Positions 7,486-16,487 are shown, numbered from the stretch's first letter. The stretch: 63,903 nt of DNA from Rhodococcus sp. 14-1411-2a (GCF_002259485.1 NZ_NPGA01000021.1:1-63903), one strand, 5' to 3'. A program made the numbers and translations. Notes: generated by a model not told the origin, from the letters alone.

Positions 7486-9117
7486 CTATCGAGCCAGGTC
7501 GTAATCGGATGCGGTGGCGGTGATGGTGGTGACGTAGTTCTGGGTCTCCGAGTAGGGCGGGATGCCGCCGAACTGTTGGACCGCTCCGGGGCCGGCGTTG
7601 TATCCGGCGAGCATCAGTTCGACGGGATCGCCGGTGATGGCACCGGATTCGATGCCCGGTCGTAGGGTGTCTGCGACCGAGCAGTTGTAGCGGCCCTGCG
7701 CCATGACGGCGTCGCCGATGTCGTTGGGATCCCCCTCCCCCGCTGCCCCGGTGACGACGCCCTGATCGTCGACGGGGAAACCGAACGACGCCCACGTTCC
7801 GGGGAGGAATTGCGCATACCCTTCGGCCCCGGCCGGGCTGGTCAGGCCCGGTGTGAAGCCGGATTCCTGTTTGAGCTGAGCGGCGAGGATCGCGGGTGAG
7901 AGCTCGCGGCACTGAGCGGCCGAGAGGGCGAGCCACGGCTCGAACTCGGGAGGGATCTGGCCGGCGGCGAGGTTCGCGTGATCACCGAGACCGGCACCGG
8001 GTGCGGTGGTGCAGTTGCCTGTGGCTTTCGGTGCGGATCCGCCGCCGCCGGGGACGGGCCCGTAGGTCTGGCCGGGTGCCGGTGCGCCGTGGCCGACGGT
8101 GGTGACGTGGACGTGGTCGAAGTGGTTCTGGGTGGGAGATCCCCTGTCCTCCATGGTGTTCGGTTCACCTTGGGAGGGGATGTATTCCTGTCGCCAGATC
8201 ATGTATTCGATCTGGAGGTAGTCGCGGTTCGCCCACAGGTAGTCCTTGACCTGGTCGCCGAGTGCTTTTCCTTCCTCGGAGGACCAGTTGTCGATCATGA
8301 TGTCGGCTGCGCGGCCGGAGGGGTGGTCGTCGAATCCGCCGCCGTCGGCTCGCCACCCGCCGATGGTGGTGATCTGCGGGAACTTGGCGTGGATGGCGCG
8401 GGCGACGCGGACGGTGTCGACCTGGAAGTGCTCTTCGGAGCCGACATTGGCGGGCAGCGCTGCCATTTCCGCGGTGCCGCCGTTCGGGGCGGGCGAGGTC
8501 GGTGCGGTCGTCGACGGCGTCGGCAGTGGACTCTGACCGGTCTGTCCGCTGCCGGGTTCGGCGGCGGCTTCGTAGAACGGCTGCGGGTCGATCGCGTTGT
8601 CGGGTGACCAGGGGCCGGTGTGGTACTCGAAGTGCAGGTGCGCGCCGGTGGTGTCGCCGTTGTTGCCTTCGTCGGCGATGTGCTGACCGGCGGTGACGTG
8701 CTCGCCAGGCTTGACCAGGACACCGTCGGGGAACATGTGCCCGTAGACGGTGGAGACGATCTGGCCGTCGATGTTGTGTTCGAGGACGATCCACATCCCG
8801 AACCCGTCGGCGGGTCCGGCTTGCGTGACGGTGCCGTCGGCGTAGGCGTAGATCGGGGTGCCGACGGGCCCGGCGAGGTCGATGCCCTTGTGCATCGTTC
8901 CCCACCGTGACCCGAACGGGCTCGTCAGCTGTGCTTCGGAGGTCTTCATCGGCTTGGAGAAGGACCCGGCCGGAACACCGCCTGCAGCCGCGGAGATACC
9001 TTTCCCGGGAATGCAGTTGGTGGGTACTTCTTCTCGGACGCCGGTGGTGACGAACAGGACCACGAACAGCGACAGTGCGAGCACCACGCTCAGCGCGATC
9101 GCGCCGCCCTTCTTCAC
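7486..9117 (-). CDS. Three-domain murein hydrolase of the conjugation system (M23 + M15-like + lytic transglycosylase)
   Basis: 543 residues. After a membrane anchor or signal (about 4-26) come three hydrolase modules. Residues 60-185 are an M23/LytM endopeptidase with HxxxD (H76, D80), H127 and HLH (H160, H162). Residues 225-345 resemble the ARB-07466/M15-like zinc peptidase fold, with GGWRADGGG, HPSGRAADIMID (H265, D272) and HFDHVHV (H335, H337). Residues 395-540 are a soluble lytic transglycosylase-like domain with QLKQESGF (E418), AEGYAQFLPGTW and AGYNAGPGAV. Together they could cut both peptide and glycan to let the T4SS cross the wall. The ATG overlaps the preceding HTH gene by four bases. 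Confidence 0.92.
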   Translation of the reverse strand: MKKGGAIALSVVLALSLFVVLFVTTGVREEVPTNCIPGKGISAAAGGVPAGSFSKPMKTSEAQLTSPFGSRWGTMHKGIDLAGPVGTPIYAYADGTVTQAGPADGFGMWIVLEHNIDGQIVSTVYGHMFPDGVLVKPGEHVTAGQHIADEGNNGDTTGAHLHFEYHTGPWSPDNAIDPQPFYEAAAEPGSGQTGQSPLPTPSTTAPTSPAPNGGTAEMAALPANVGSEEHFQVDTVRVARAIHAKFPQITTIGGWRADGGGFDDHPSGRAADIMIDNWSSEEGKALGDQVKDYLWANRDYLQIEYMIWRQEYIPSQGEPNTMEDRGSPTQNHFDHVHVTTVGHGAPAPGQTYGPVPGGGGSAPKATGNCTTAPGAGLGDHANLAAGQIPPEFEPWLALSAAQCRELSPAILAAQLKQESGFTPGLTSPAGAEGYAQFLPGTWASFGFPVDDQGVVTGAAGEGDPNDIGDAVMAQGRYNCSVADTLRPGIESGAITGDPVELMLAGYNAGPGAVQQFGGIPPYSETQNYVTTITATASDYDLAR

Positions 9118-9479
9118 AGCGCAGCCGCCCCGAACGAGTGCGAGCCGTAGGATTGGGTGGTGATCGAGCGCGGCGAGCAGGCGGCGAGTCGTTCGGTGAG
9201 AGTGCGGTTCTCGCTGCGGAGCCGCCCGATCTCGGCTTCGGCCGCCCGTAGCTTCGCGGCGACGTCATCGGACGCCGGGGACCGGGAGGATCCGAACTTG
9301 TCCTTGACCCACCGTGTCACGGTGTTCTCGTGCGCTCCGATCGCTCGTGCAAGGACTGCAACACATTCGGCGCGCGAGGCGTAGTTCTGGCGAGACTTCT
9401 CGTACTCGGTCAATACCCATTGCCGGGTCTCGGCGGGGAACTCGGCTCGCCGATGATCGCGGGGATCGTCGGCGAGCAT
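9114..9479 (-). CDS. IS3/IS911 OrfA-like HTH protein locked into the T4SS operon
   Basis: 121 residues. The N-terminal half resembles the transposase OrfA HTH (AEFPAETRQWVLTEYEKSRQ ... AIGAHENTVTRWVKDKFG). A coiled coil follows (AAKLRAAEAEIGRLRSENRTLTERL). No OrfB, terminal repeats or target duplication are present. Its start overlaps the virB4 stop (TGATG; a GTG three bases earlier is possible) and its stop overlaps the hydrolase ATG, so it is a fixed operon member. It may be a domesticated transposase part used as an operon regulator or DNA-binding factor; that role is inference. Confidence 0.8.
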   Translation of the reverse strand: MLADDPRDHRRAEFPAETRQWVLTEYEKSRQNYASRAECVAVLARAIGAHENTVTRWVKDKFGSSRSPASDDVAAKLRAAEAEIGRLRSENRTLTERLAACSPRSITTQSYGSHSFGAAAL

Positions 9480-11323
9480 CACCGCGCACCGACCAGTTCG
9501 GAGTCGTTGCCGTAGGCATCTGCATCGTCGAGTTCGTGGTGCTGGCCGGCGAAGTACTCCGCGAAGCGGGCGTTGGTGTCGTGGACTCCGGTGTCGTATT
9601 CGACGTCGGTGAGGATGGTCTGGATGGGGATGCCGGGGGTGTTGTCCTTGGCGACCTTGATCAGGAACTTCCCGCGGCCGATCGGGTTGCGGACGGTGCG
9701 GCGTTCGGATCCGCGTAGCGCTGCCCCTCGTGACCAGGAGGTGACCATGCCCGCTTCGGCGTCGGTGAACTTCAGCTCCCCCGAGAGGCGCTCGACCTCA
9801 CCGATCGGCAGGCCGCCGCACACGACCATGCCGGCGCGGTCGATGAAGCCCTTCGCGGTCTTGATATCGGCTTCGGTGGGCAGGGTTTCGAGGTCGCGGC
9901 CGGTGTGGGTGATCATCAGCAGCCCGGTCGCGTCGGTGCGGTTGAGGCGGGTGATCTCGTTGACGCGGGCGACCATGCCCGGTCCGGCACCGATGACCTG
10001 CCACAGCTCGTCGAGGGCCATCAGGAACAGGCGTTGACGGTCCAGGCCTGCGTCGGCGAGCAGGTGCGCCGCTTCCACGGTGCCGTAGGCGTCGGCCCAG
10101 CAGGAGAGCATCACGGCCGCTTTGAGGGTGGTGTCGCCGCGGTCGAGGGAGGAGACGTCGATGCAGATCATCGGTGCGTCGAGGTCGATCGGTTCGGTGG
10201 TGTGGTCGGCGAAGATGTCCCCGAGTGGCCCTGAGGTCAGTGCGCCGAGGGCCTGCATCAGTTCGGTGATGGCCTCGCGGTAGCCGTCACGATCGGTCTT
10301 GTACGCCGCTTGGAGCATGGCCGGTGATCCGGCGTCGATGCGGGCGTAGAGGTCTTTGAGCAGCGGCGGGTGGGTGTAGGAGAATCCGCCGTTGGCGTAC
10401 AGCTCGCGCAGCGCGATCCCGATCAAGGAATTCTCGAAGGCCTTCACCGAGTGGGTGTCGTAGCGGATCAGCTCGACCAAGGCGCAGACGGCGTTGATCT
10501 GACGGGTGGAGATGGTGATGGTGGCGACGTCGATCAGCTCGTCGAGCTCGGCGATCCGGGCTGGGTCGGTGGCTTCGTCGCGGGCGGCGATCGCGCGGAC
10601 GACGGCCTGCCCGAGGGCCCCGGCGGCGAGCGGGTTGAGGTGCCCGCCGCCGTGCCCGAGGGTGATCACCTGCCCGCCGAGCAGGCGGGTGAGCTTGACG
10701 TATTCGCCTTTGATGTCGCCGGCGACGATGGGGGTCTGTCCCCATCCGCACGCCCCGAGGAGGATCTTGCGGATCAGCGTCGACTTCCCCAGGCCTGGCA
10801 GGGACAGGACGAACATCGAGGGGTTTCCGATGAGCTTGTCGCGGAAGTACGCGAACGGATCGCACGAGACGGCGTTGCCGGTGATGGCGTGCTGACCGAC
10901 GATGGTCCCCGACGAGGGCGCGGCCGCGCCGATCGCCCACGGGTTGAGCCCGCACATCTGCACCGAGGTCGCTTCGTACTCGATCGGGGCCGGGACGGTG
11001 GCCATTCGGCCACCACCGGCACCCTTGAGCCCGCGTGTGGTCGAGGACAACGACTCCCGCCACAACTGGTCCGAGGCGGCCTCTTGAATGAAGGCTTGGT
11101 TGCTGACCGGGTTCTCGTTGCGCCACCGAGTCAGGCCGATGCCGCGTCGCGAGAGCTTGTAGGGCTCTTCGGCGTCACCGGTCGCGACGGCTGCGGCGAG
11201 CGCGGCGTAGTCGGTGTCGCCGATGATCCAGCGGACGAACGCCGACGGCTGCGCAGTGTCGGTCTCGAAGTGCAGGTCGCCATCGCTGTATCCCGAGTCG
11301 GGTCGGTCGGCGGTCATGGTCAT
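9479..11323 (-). CDS. virB4: VirB4/TraC-like conjugation ATPase
   Basis: About 614 residues from ATG 11321-11323, chosen over a GTG seven codons earlier because AGAAAGAGA lies directly upstream. Walker A is LPGLGKSTL near residue 177. A DIKGEYVKL segment follows, and Walker B is LFLMALDELWQV, then LLMITHTGRDLETLP, as in VirB4/TraG-type ATPases. It should energise pilus assembly or substrate transfer at the inner membrane. It lies 54 bp after the SCO6880 gene, which in actinobacterial systems accompanies this ATPase. The N-terminal 110 residues are short for VirB4, so part of the usual N-terminal domain is probably supplied by the SCO6880 protein. Confidence 0.93.
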   Translation of the reverse strand: MTMTADRPDSGYSDGDLHFETDTAQPSAFVRWIIGDTDYAALAAAVATGDAEEPYKLSRRGIGLTRWRNENPVSNQAFIQEAASDQLWRESLSSTTRGLKGAGGGRMATVPAPIEYEATSVQMCGLNPWAIGAAAPSSGTIVGQHAITGNAVSCDPFAYFRDKLIGNPSMFVLSLPGLGKSTLIRKILLGACGWGQTPIVAGDIKGEYVKLTRLLGGQVITLGHGGGHLNPLAAGALGQAVVRAIAARDEATDPARIAELDELIDVATITISTRQINAVCALVELIRYDTHSVKAFENSLIGIALRELYANGGFSYTHPPLLKDLYARIDAGSPAMLQAAYKTDRDGYREAITELMQALGALTSGPLGDIFADHTTEPIDLDAPMICIDVSSLDRGDTTLKAAVMLSCWADAYGTVEAAHLLADAGLDRQRLFLMALDELWQVIGAGPGMVARVNEITRLNRTDATGLLMITHTGRDLETLPTEADIKTAKGFIDRAGMVVCGGLPIGEVERLSGELKFTDAEAGMVTSWSRGAALRGSERRTVRNPIGRGKFLIKVAKDNTPGIPIQTILTDVEYDTGVHDTNARFAEYFAGQHHELDDADAYGNDSELVGAR

Positions 11324-11377
11324 CGTCGGGAGTCTCTTTCTCACGCAGGGGTATGGGCCGGTGTGGGCGAACAGCGT

Positions 11378-12883
11378 CTAGCTGCGGCGCACCAGGATCG
11401 AGGTCGAGATCTGATCGGGCAGCAGCACACCCACACCGAGACCGGCGACGAACGCGGCATCCTGGAAGGCGAACGCGCGGCGCAGCCGCAGCCGGGAGCG
11501 GGCAGCGAGTGATTCGGTGACGGCGGCGGCGTTGGCGATCTCGTCGACCGAGCCGACGGTGATCGTCAGCAGCGCCGAATAGCGTTCGTATCCGGCTCCG
11601 GAGACCATTTCCCGGCGTGCCTGCTCGGCGATCTCGTGGCGCTTCTCCGACCCGGCGGAGGTGATCTTGTTGCCGCGAGAATTGATCGCGTGCAGCGCGT
11701 CTCGGTGCTGCTTGTCGACCTTCTTCGCGGCGTCCCCGGCGGTGTAGGGGCGGTAGACGAGAGTGAGGCGCTTGCGCGGGAGGTCGTCGTGCGGCTGCAG
11801 CAACGGTTTGAGGACGGTGTCTGTGAACACCGATTCCGGAGGCGCGGCCATCTCCCAGACGACCGAGACGCCACCGTCGTGGCGGTAGTGACCCCACTCG
11901 GTCTTCGCACGTCCCGGTCCGGCGTCGTCCCAGTCGACACCGTGCTCTTCGCCGGAGATCTCGAGTTCCTCGAAGTCGTTCTCGGTCGACGGGTTGTAGG
12001 AGCGGTGCACGGCCGCGGTGATCTCGGCGGCGGTCATCGGCTGGGCATCGATCCCGGCACCGGAGAGTGACTCGTACAGATCCGGCAGACGACGGGCCAG
12101 CTCGGTGGCCATCTCCTCGGGGTCCTTCTGCCGCTCTTTGGTGGTGGCGCGGAGGGTGATCGACAACCGCGCGAGGGTGCGGTGGCGACCGGACGGCATC
12201 CGGACGGCGGACTGCTGGACGAACGTCGCCGCCAACGGCGGTGCGGCGTCGACGAGTTCGTGTTCTGCTCGCCGCGCCAGCCGCAGCCCGGTGGCGGGAA
12301 TGTTCTCCACCACCACCACCGCGCCGACGATGTCGCCGGGCAGGCCGAGATCGGCGAGGTAGACACCCCAGTCGGCGGTGTAGAGATCCTTGTCGCGCTG
12401 AACGATTGCTTCGTCACCGCCGGGGAGGGCGTCGAAGACGACGGTGTAGCGGTGATCGTCGGGGTTGTGGATCATTCCGAATTCGTTGCCGTGCCGGTCG
12501 ATTCCCATGTAGACCTTGGTGCGGGCGAGCAGTCCGGGGAGTTTGTATCGGCCACCGGGGATCCTCGAGTGCGGTCCTGCGTGGTATTCGGTGGACTTGT
12601 CGACGTGCTTGCGGCGAAACCATTGCATTCTCAGTTGTCCTGTCTCGTAGAGGGTTCGGCCGTTCGGCGCGATGACCAGCGGGGTGAGGATCACTGCGCC
12701 GACACCCATCAACGCGAGTCCGAAGAGGACGTTTCCGAAGATCAGGACCGCGAACGAGACCGCGAAAAATCCTGCGCCGTAGGCGATTACCTTCGTAGGT
12801 AGGCCGAACGCGAACGTGCTCTGCGGCCGGTTGCCGGCCGAGTAGATCGGCGGCTCGTACGGCGCTTCGAGCTGTGTGGTCAT
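11378..12883 (-). CDS. SCO6880-family conjugation protein (VirB3/VirB4 N-domain-like)
   Basis: 501 residues. Two membrane segments lie at about 33-70 (VIAYGAGFFAVSFAVLIFGN and LFGLALMGVGAVILTPLVIA), then a long cytosolic domain typical of SCO6880 proteins, with YKLPGLLARTKVYMGIDRHG and RTLARLSITLRATTKERQKD. These proteins are hallmarks of actinobacterial integrative or plasmid T4SSs and probably stand in for VirB3 fused to the VirB4 N-terminal region. The ATG overlaps the stop of the polytopic gene upstream by four bases. Confidence 0.9.
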   Translation of the reverse strand: MTTQLEAPYEPPIYSAGNRPQSTFAFGLPTKVIAYGAGFFAVSFAVLIFGNVLFGLALMGVGAVILTPLVIAPNGRTLYETGQLRMQWFRRKHVDKSTEYHAGPHSRIPGGRYKLPGLLARTKVYMGIDRHGNEFGMIHNPDDHRYTVVFDALPGGDEAIVQRDKDLYTADWGVYLADLGLPGDIVGAVVVVENIPATGLRLARRAEHELVDAAPPLAATFVQQSAVRMPSGRHRTLARLSITLRATTKERQKDPEEMATELARRLPDLYESLSGAGIDAQPMTAAEITAAVHRSYNPSTENDFEELEISGEEHGVDWDDAGPGRAKTEWGHYRHDGGVSVVWEMAAPPESVFTDTVLKPLLQPHDDLPRKRLTLVYRPYTAGDAAKKVDKQHRDALHAINSRGNKITSAGSEKRHEIAEQARREMVSGAGYERYSALLTITVGSVDEIANAAAVTESLAARSRLRLRRAFAFQDAAFVAGLGVGVLLPDQISTSILVRRS

Positions 12884-14439
12884 CGTTGGATCCGTCCGTG
12901 GTAGTTGCCGACTGCACCTTCTGCAGCGGAGCCGAGGGTGTTCGAGATCGAGCCTGCGGTGCGGCCGGCGTTGCCTGCGGCTTTGAGTGCCCCGGCTGCC
13001 CCACGCAGGCCTGCCGAGGATGCGGTGCGTCCTGCCGAACTGACGGCCGAGCCGACTCTGCGGGCTGCACCCATCGGCCCGGACGATGCACCTGCGTGGG
13101 AGGGACTCGATCCACCGTTGTAGCGGCCCTGAAATCCGGGGGTGGAACGTGCGCCGGTGCCGTTCCCACCCGAGGACCCACCTTTGCCGCCGCCACCGGA
13201 GGATCCGGCGACGGTGTTGGCCGCTGCCCCGAGGGCACGCGACCCGGCCCTAGCGGTACTGCCCATCACCGCGCCACCGGCTGAGCTGACCTGTCCGACT
13301 TCGCGGCCACCGGCGGAGATGGTTTCAGCTGCGGGAGCGACGATCTTGACCAAGGTGGGCAGGGAGAACCCGACGACGGCCAGCAGGATCGAGCCGATGA
13401 TGACCGTGGCGATCTGATCCGAGCTCGACGCCGAGGATGCCCAGAACGCGAACAGATACAGCAGCGTCGCTACCGGCTTGAACAGCAGCGCGCCGAGAGT
13501 GAACGCGATCATCGACTTGTAGGAGCTACGCCCGGTGCCGGTGGCCGACGCTGCGGCGGCGAGCGGGATGACGGCGACGACGACGCACAGCACGGCCTCA
13601 CGGATCAGCAGTGCGATGAGCTGGGCAACCGAACCGAGGAACGCGAACCCGGCGCAGGCGAGAGCGAGTATCGGGCCGAGGCCGGTCTTGTCGTCGAACG
13701 CGGTGATGGCGGTGATCTTTTGGTTCAGATCGCCGCTGACGAACTTCTCGAGCGCGTAGGCCGAGGCGACGTCTCCGACTTGGTGGAACATCAACACCAG
13801 GATCGGCAGCAGCGAGACAGTGATGACCGTGCGGACCAGCATGCTGGCTGTTTCGGTGGCTCCTTCCATCACTGCTTGTTTGCGGGCGATGGCGAGTTTG
13901 GTCATCGCGATGACGATCGAGGCGAACAAGGCGACGAGGGTGAATCCGGTGATGATGTTGCGTAGCCCCGACATGGCGTTCTCGGCGGCGAGTCCTGGTA
14001 TGCCCGAGGACATCCAGAAGGTCATGACGGTGCGGAATGCCTGGCTGTTGCCTTCCATCACGGCTTTGGTGAAGTCACCGACGGGGTCACCCCAGAACGC
14101 GGACGATGCGGAGGAGACGGCAGTGGAGATCGCGTCACCGGGATTGTCCTCGAACGAGTTGGAGAGGCAGAACACCTGAGGGAGTGCGTCACCGGTCACG
14201 CTGTTGAGTTGGTCACCGATCCAGGTCGAGTCCTCGCGCGCCTTGTCCAGGCATTCCCGGCGATCCTTCTGAAAGTCGTTGCCTTGGTTTGCGATATCTG
14301 CGATTCCAGGAACGGGCGGTGGGTCCTGGGCGTACGCGACGGCGTTGCTTCCCGCGATGATCGCGACGGTGACCACCGCGAGAAGAAGGAACCGAATCGC
14401 ACCGCGTCGGATTCGCTCGAAGACGTTCGGGCGCGTCAC
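12880..14439 (-). CDS. Polytopic VirB6/TrbL-like channel protein
   Basis: 519 residues with a signal-anchor (about 16-36), an extracytoplasmic segment of about 110 residues with three cysteines, then six or so membrane helices between about 160 and 370. The C-terminal 140 residues are a Gly/Ser/Ala-rich low-complexity tail (SSGGGGKGGSSGG and so on), probably cytosolic. This is the layout of VirB6/TrbL inner-membrane channel proteins. It overlaps its neighbours by four bases at each end, placing it between VirB8-like and SCO6880 genes. Confidence 0.88.
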   Translation of the reverse strand: MTRPNVFERIRRGAIRFLLLAVVTVAIIAGSNAVAYAQDPPPVPGIADIANQGNDFQKDRRECLDKAREDSTWIGDQLNSVTGDALPQVFCLSNSFEDNPGDAISTAVSSASSAFWGDPVGDFTKAVMEGNSQAFRTVMTFWMSSGIPGLAAENAMSGLRNIITGFTLVALFASIVIAMTKLAIARKQAVMEGATETASMLVRTVITVSLLPILVLMFHQVGDVASAYALEKFVSGDLNQKITAITAFDDKTGLGPILALACAGFAFLGSVAQLIALLIREAVLCVVVAVIPLAAAASATGTGRSSYKSMIAFTLGALLFKPVATLLYLFAFWASSASSSDQIATVIIGSILLAVVGFSLPTLVKIVAPAAETISAGGREVGQVSSAGGAVMGSTARAGSRALGAAANTVAGSSGGGGKGGSSGGNGTGARSTPGFQGRYNGGSSPSHAGASSGPMGAARRVGSAVSSAGRTASSAGLRGAAGALKAAGNAGRTAGSISNTLGSAAEGAVGNYHGRIQR

Positions 14440-15272
14440 GCGAAGCTCCAGGGAGTGAAGGAACTGATGTCGGTGATGTCGGTGTCGGTGGCGACGGAGC
14501 GTTTGTCGAGCCGGCTCCTCCAGGTACCGCCGTCGTAGAACATCGACGTGCGCAGGACTGTGTAGACAGGGGTGGTGCGGCGTTGCCCGTTGTCGTCGAT
14601 GGGAACTTCGATGGCGAATTCGACTGACGCGAAATCAGAAGTGCAACTTCCGATACGGAACGCCACCGGAGCGGGAAAACCAGTGGCGGCGTCTTGACCG
14701 GGCGAGTCCCACGCTTCGGCAGCGGCACCGCGATCGAGTTCGTCGGTGTGCACCGTGAGGAGCTCGTAGGCGTCTTTTGCCACCGGACCGGGACCGTACG
14801 TCGTTGCCACCCAATTCCACCCGGCCAGGGCTGCCCCCTGGGGAGTCTGTGTGTAACCGGTGGGTACGTTGCCGGTCACCGCGGTGGGTCCGTCTGTGGT
14901 CGAGACCAGCAGCGGAAGTGAGGCGGTCTGTTGGATCTGTACTCCGGCCGGTGAGGTGACGGGTGTGTTGGTCGGAGTGCATTCGATCCGCGGTTCCGGA
15001 GCGGTCTGTGGCAGAGGCTGCCCGATCGGGTTGTTGGGGACGGTGACCTTGCGGCCGAGTACGTCGACGACGGGTGTGCCGAAACCTCGTTGGCCGTTGC
15101 TGCCCGATCCGGACGGGTCGCTGGGCGTGGGTTCGGTGGTCGACGGTGCAGCCGTGGCCGGTGGGGTGTCGTCGTCGTTCATGTTCGGGACGATGAAGAC
15201 GATCGCACCGACGATTGCGACGACGACGAGCGCCGCAACGCCGATCAGGATGGTGCGGATGCGGCGGCTCAT
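14436..15272 (-). CDS. VirB8-like single-pass protein with Pro/Ser/Thr linker
   Basis: 278 residues. A membrane segment near 8-28 (ILIGVAALVVVAIVGAIVFIV) is followed by a Thr/Pro/Ser linker and an extracytoplasmic domain containing GYTQTPQGAALAGWNW. The neighbouring lipoprotein has a nearly identical block (GYAQTPQGAVLAAING), so the two are paralogous in that domain. The end (VYTVLRTSMFYDGGTWRSRL) fits an NTF2-like strand pair. The likely role is a periplasmic T4SS scaffold. No family name is certain. Confidence 0.85.
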   Translation of the reverse strand: MSRRIRTILIGVAALVVVAIVGAIVFIVPNMNDDDTPPATAAPSTTEPTPSDPSGSGSNGQRGFGTPVVDVLGRKVTVPNNPIGQPLPQTAPEPRIECTPTNTPVTSPAGVQIQQTASLPLLVSTTDGPTAVTGNVPTGYTQTPQGAALAGWNWVATTYGPGPVAKDAYELLTVHTDELDRGAAAEAWDSPGQDAATGFPAPVAFRIGSCTSDFASVEFAIEVPIDDNGQRRTTPVYTVLRTSMFYDGGTWRSRLDKRSVATDTDITDISSFTPWSFA

Positions 15273-15907
15273 GAGGTGCGCTCCAGGGTGGTGTAGCCGT
15301 CGATGGAGTCCAGTTCGACGGCGTCGATGTTCTCCTCGGCGGTCGGTAGGACGATCCGCCAGTCATCCGATATCCATTGCAGCGCAACCGGGTAGGCATA
15401 GAGCTGGGTGTCGGTACCGATGGTTTGGGCGACCGACACTGCCGCTGAGAGCGGGTCGTCGCTGTAGTCGGTGACCTCGAACCCGACGAACTTCGGTGCC
15501 GCGTCGGCGGGGACCGATCCGGAGACGGTGACGGCGGTGCGGGCGGCCGCGAATTCGTCGCGGCCCGGTCCGGGTGCGGTGACGGTGTTGACCACGTCCG
15601 GCCAGGCGCGGTCGTCGGCGACGGCGAGTGCGGTCTGTCCGTTGATCGCGGCCAGGACAGCGCCTTGCGGGGTTTGTGCGTATCCGCTGCGGTTCACCGA
15701 TGTTCCGGCGAAGGGCCCGTCGATCCGTGAGGTCGGCACAGACACTCCCGCGACCTCGCGCCAGGTCAGTTCGGCCGGGGCGGAGCGCAGATCGGGTGCT
15801 GCGTCCGGGGTGGCGGTAGGGGCGTCGTCGTTGCCGGATCCGCACGCAGCGAGTGCGAGGACGGTCGCCGCTGTCGCGGCGATCCGGAGTGTGCGGGAGA
15901 CGGTCAT
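15269..15907 (-). CDS. Conjugation-operon lipoprotein, paralogue of the preceding gene
   Basis: 212 residues from ATG 15905-15907. The signal peptide ends in the lipobox LALAAC (Cys near 20). The mature domain has SGYAQTPQGAVLAAINGQTA, TVSGSVPADAAPKFVGFEVT and a final WISDDWRIVLP segment like that of the VirB8-like proteins. It is probably an outer-leaflet-facing component that works with the membrane-anchored paralogue. The stop overlaps the next ATG by four bases. Confidence 0.85.
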   Translation of the reverse strand: MTVSRTLRIAATAATVLALAACGSGNDDAPTATPDAAPDLRSAPAELTWREVAGVSVPTSRIDGPFAGTSVNRSGYAQTPQGAVLAAINGQTALAVADDRAWPDVVNTVTAPGPGRDEFAAARTAVTVSGSVPADAAPKFVGFEVTDYSDDPLSAAVSVAQTIGTDTQLYAYPVALQWISDDWRIVLPTAEENIDAVELDSIDGYTTLERTS

Positions 15908-15960
15908 CAGGTGAGGCCTTTCGGGTCGAATGTAGTTCGGGTGCAGCGAATGTGGGTTTC

Positions 15961-16227
15961 TCAGGCGAGGACGGCTTGAGCGATTCCGGATGCGGATCCG
16001 ATGATGGCGGCGCAGATCAGGATGCGGGCCAGGGTCGCGTCCTCGACCATCTGTGTTCCGGTGGACTTGCGCTGGTTGACGAACACGGCCCCGCACACGA
16101 ACAGTGCTGCGATGCAGGTGATGATGGCGAACCAGAGCAGCCACGACAGGCCCGTCATGATCGGCTGCCACACCTCGTCGGGCCATTCGACCGGTTCGGT
16201 GGGTGGTTGAGCGAGCACGTCGGTCAT
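15961..16227 (-). CDS. Small pilin-like membrane protein (VirB2-like paralogue 3)
   Basis: 88 residues with two or three membrane helices: LSWLLWFAIITCIAALFVCGAVF near 29-52 and ARILICAAIIGSASGIAQAV at the end. It resembles the 98-residue gene at 16484-16780 (LSWLMWGCIIAAVAGIMICG), so the two are tandem paralogues. Size and helix pattern recall VirB2/TrbC pilins; no cleavage site is certain. Its ATG (16225-16227) overlaps the stop of a 26-residue peptide. Confidence 0.8.
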   Translation of the reverse strand: MTDVLAQPPTEPVEWPDEVWQPIMTGLSWLLWFAIITCIAALFVCGAVFVNQRKSTGTQMVEDATLARILICAAIIGSASGIAQAVLA

Positions 16228-16304
16228 GGCCATGACACGTTCACCCACCAGGCGCTGAACGAACAGAGCACGGTGATGGCCAGGGCGCCGGTGTGACCGG
16301 TCAT
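16224..16304 (-). CDS. 26-residue hydrophobic peptide, T4SS operon
   Basis: ATG 16304 gives MTGHTGALAITVLCSFSAWW VNVSWP and TGA. The start overlaps the stop of the frameshifted pilin-like gene and the stop overlaps the next ATG, both by four bases. That double coupling argues that it is translated. It is one short membrane helix, and could be a micro-membrane protein or only a coupling cistron. Confidence 0.5.
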   Translation of the reverse strand: MTGHTGALAITVLCSFSAWWVNVSWP

Positions 16305-16487
16305 GCGATCACCGCGCCGATACCTGCGGAGACAGTGCCGACCACGGTCGAGACCAGCAGGACTGTGGTCGCGCGGTCGTGTCGGCTGCAGATGGTCTTG
16401 TCGACGGCGACCACACCTCCGCTGATCACCATCGCGCTGATCGAGGCGATGAACACCCCCCCACAAGGTCCAGTTCAAGGCGGTCAT
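16301..16487 (-). pseudogene. Pilin-like small membrane protein interrupted by a +1 shift in a G7 run
   Basis: ATG 16487 opens MTALNWTLWGG, then a run of seven G (plus-strand C, 16455-16463 region) moves the frame. If the run had six G the product would be about 61 residues: MTALNWTLWG-VFIASISAMV-ISGGVVAVDK, then a second helix VLLVSTVVGTVSAGIGAVIA ending at TGA 16301-16303. Both expected overlaps (ATGA with the gene before and after) fit that frame. It is the middle member of three tandem pilin-like genes. The extra base may be a sequencing error, a true null allele or a slippery site. Confidence 0.7.

Noticed and set aside
9114..9479. Inserted IS3 element
   Set aside because: Only an OrfA-like frame is present, coupled by overlapping codons to genes on both sides; no OrfB, inverted repeats or target duplication.
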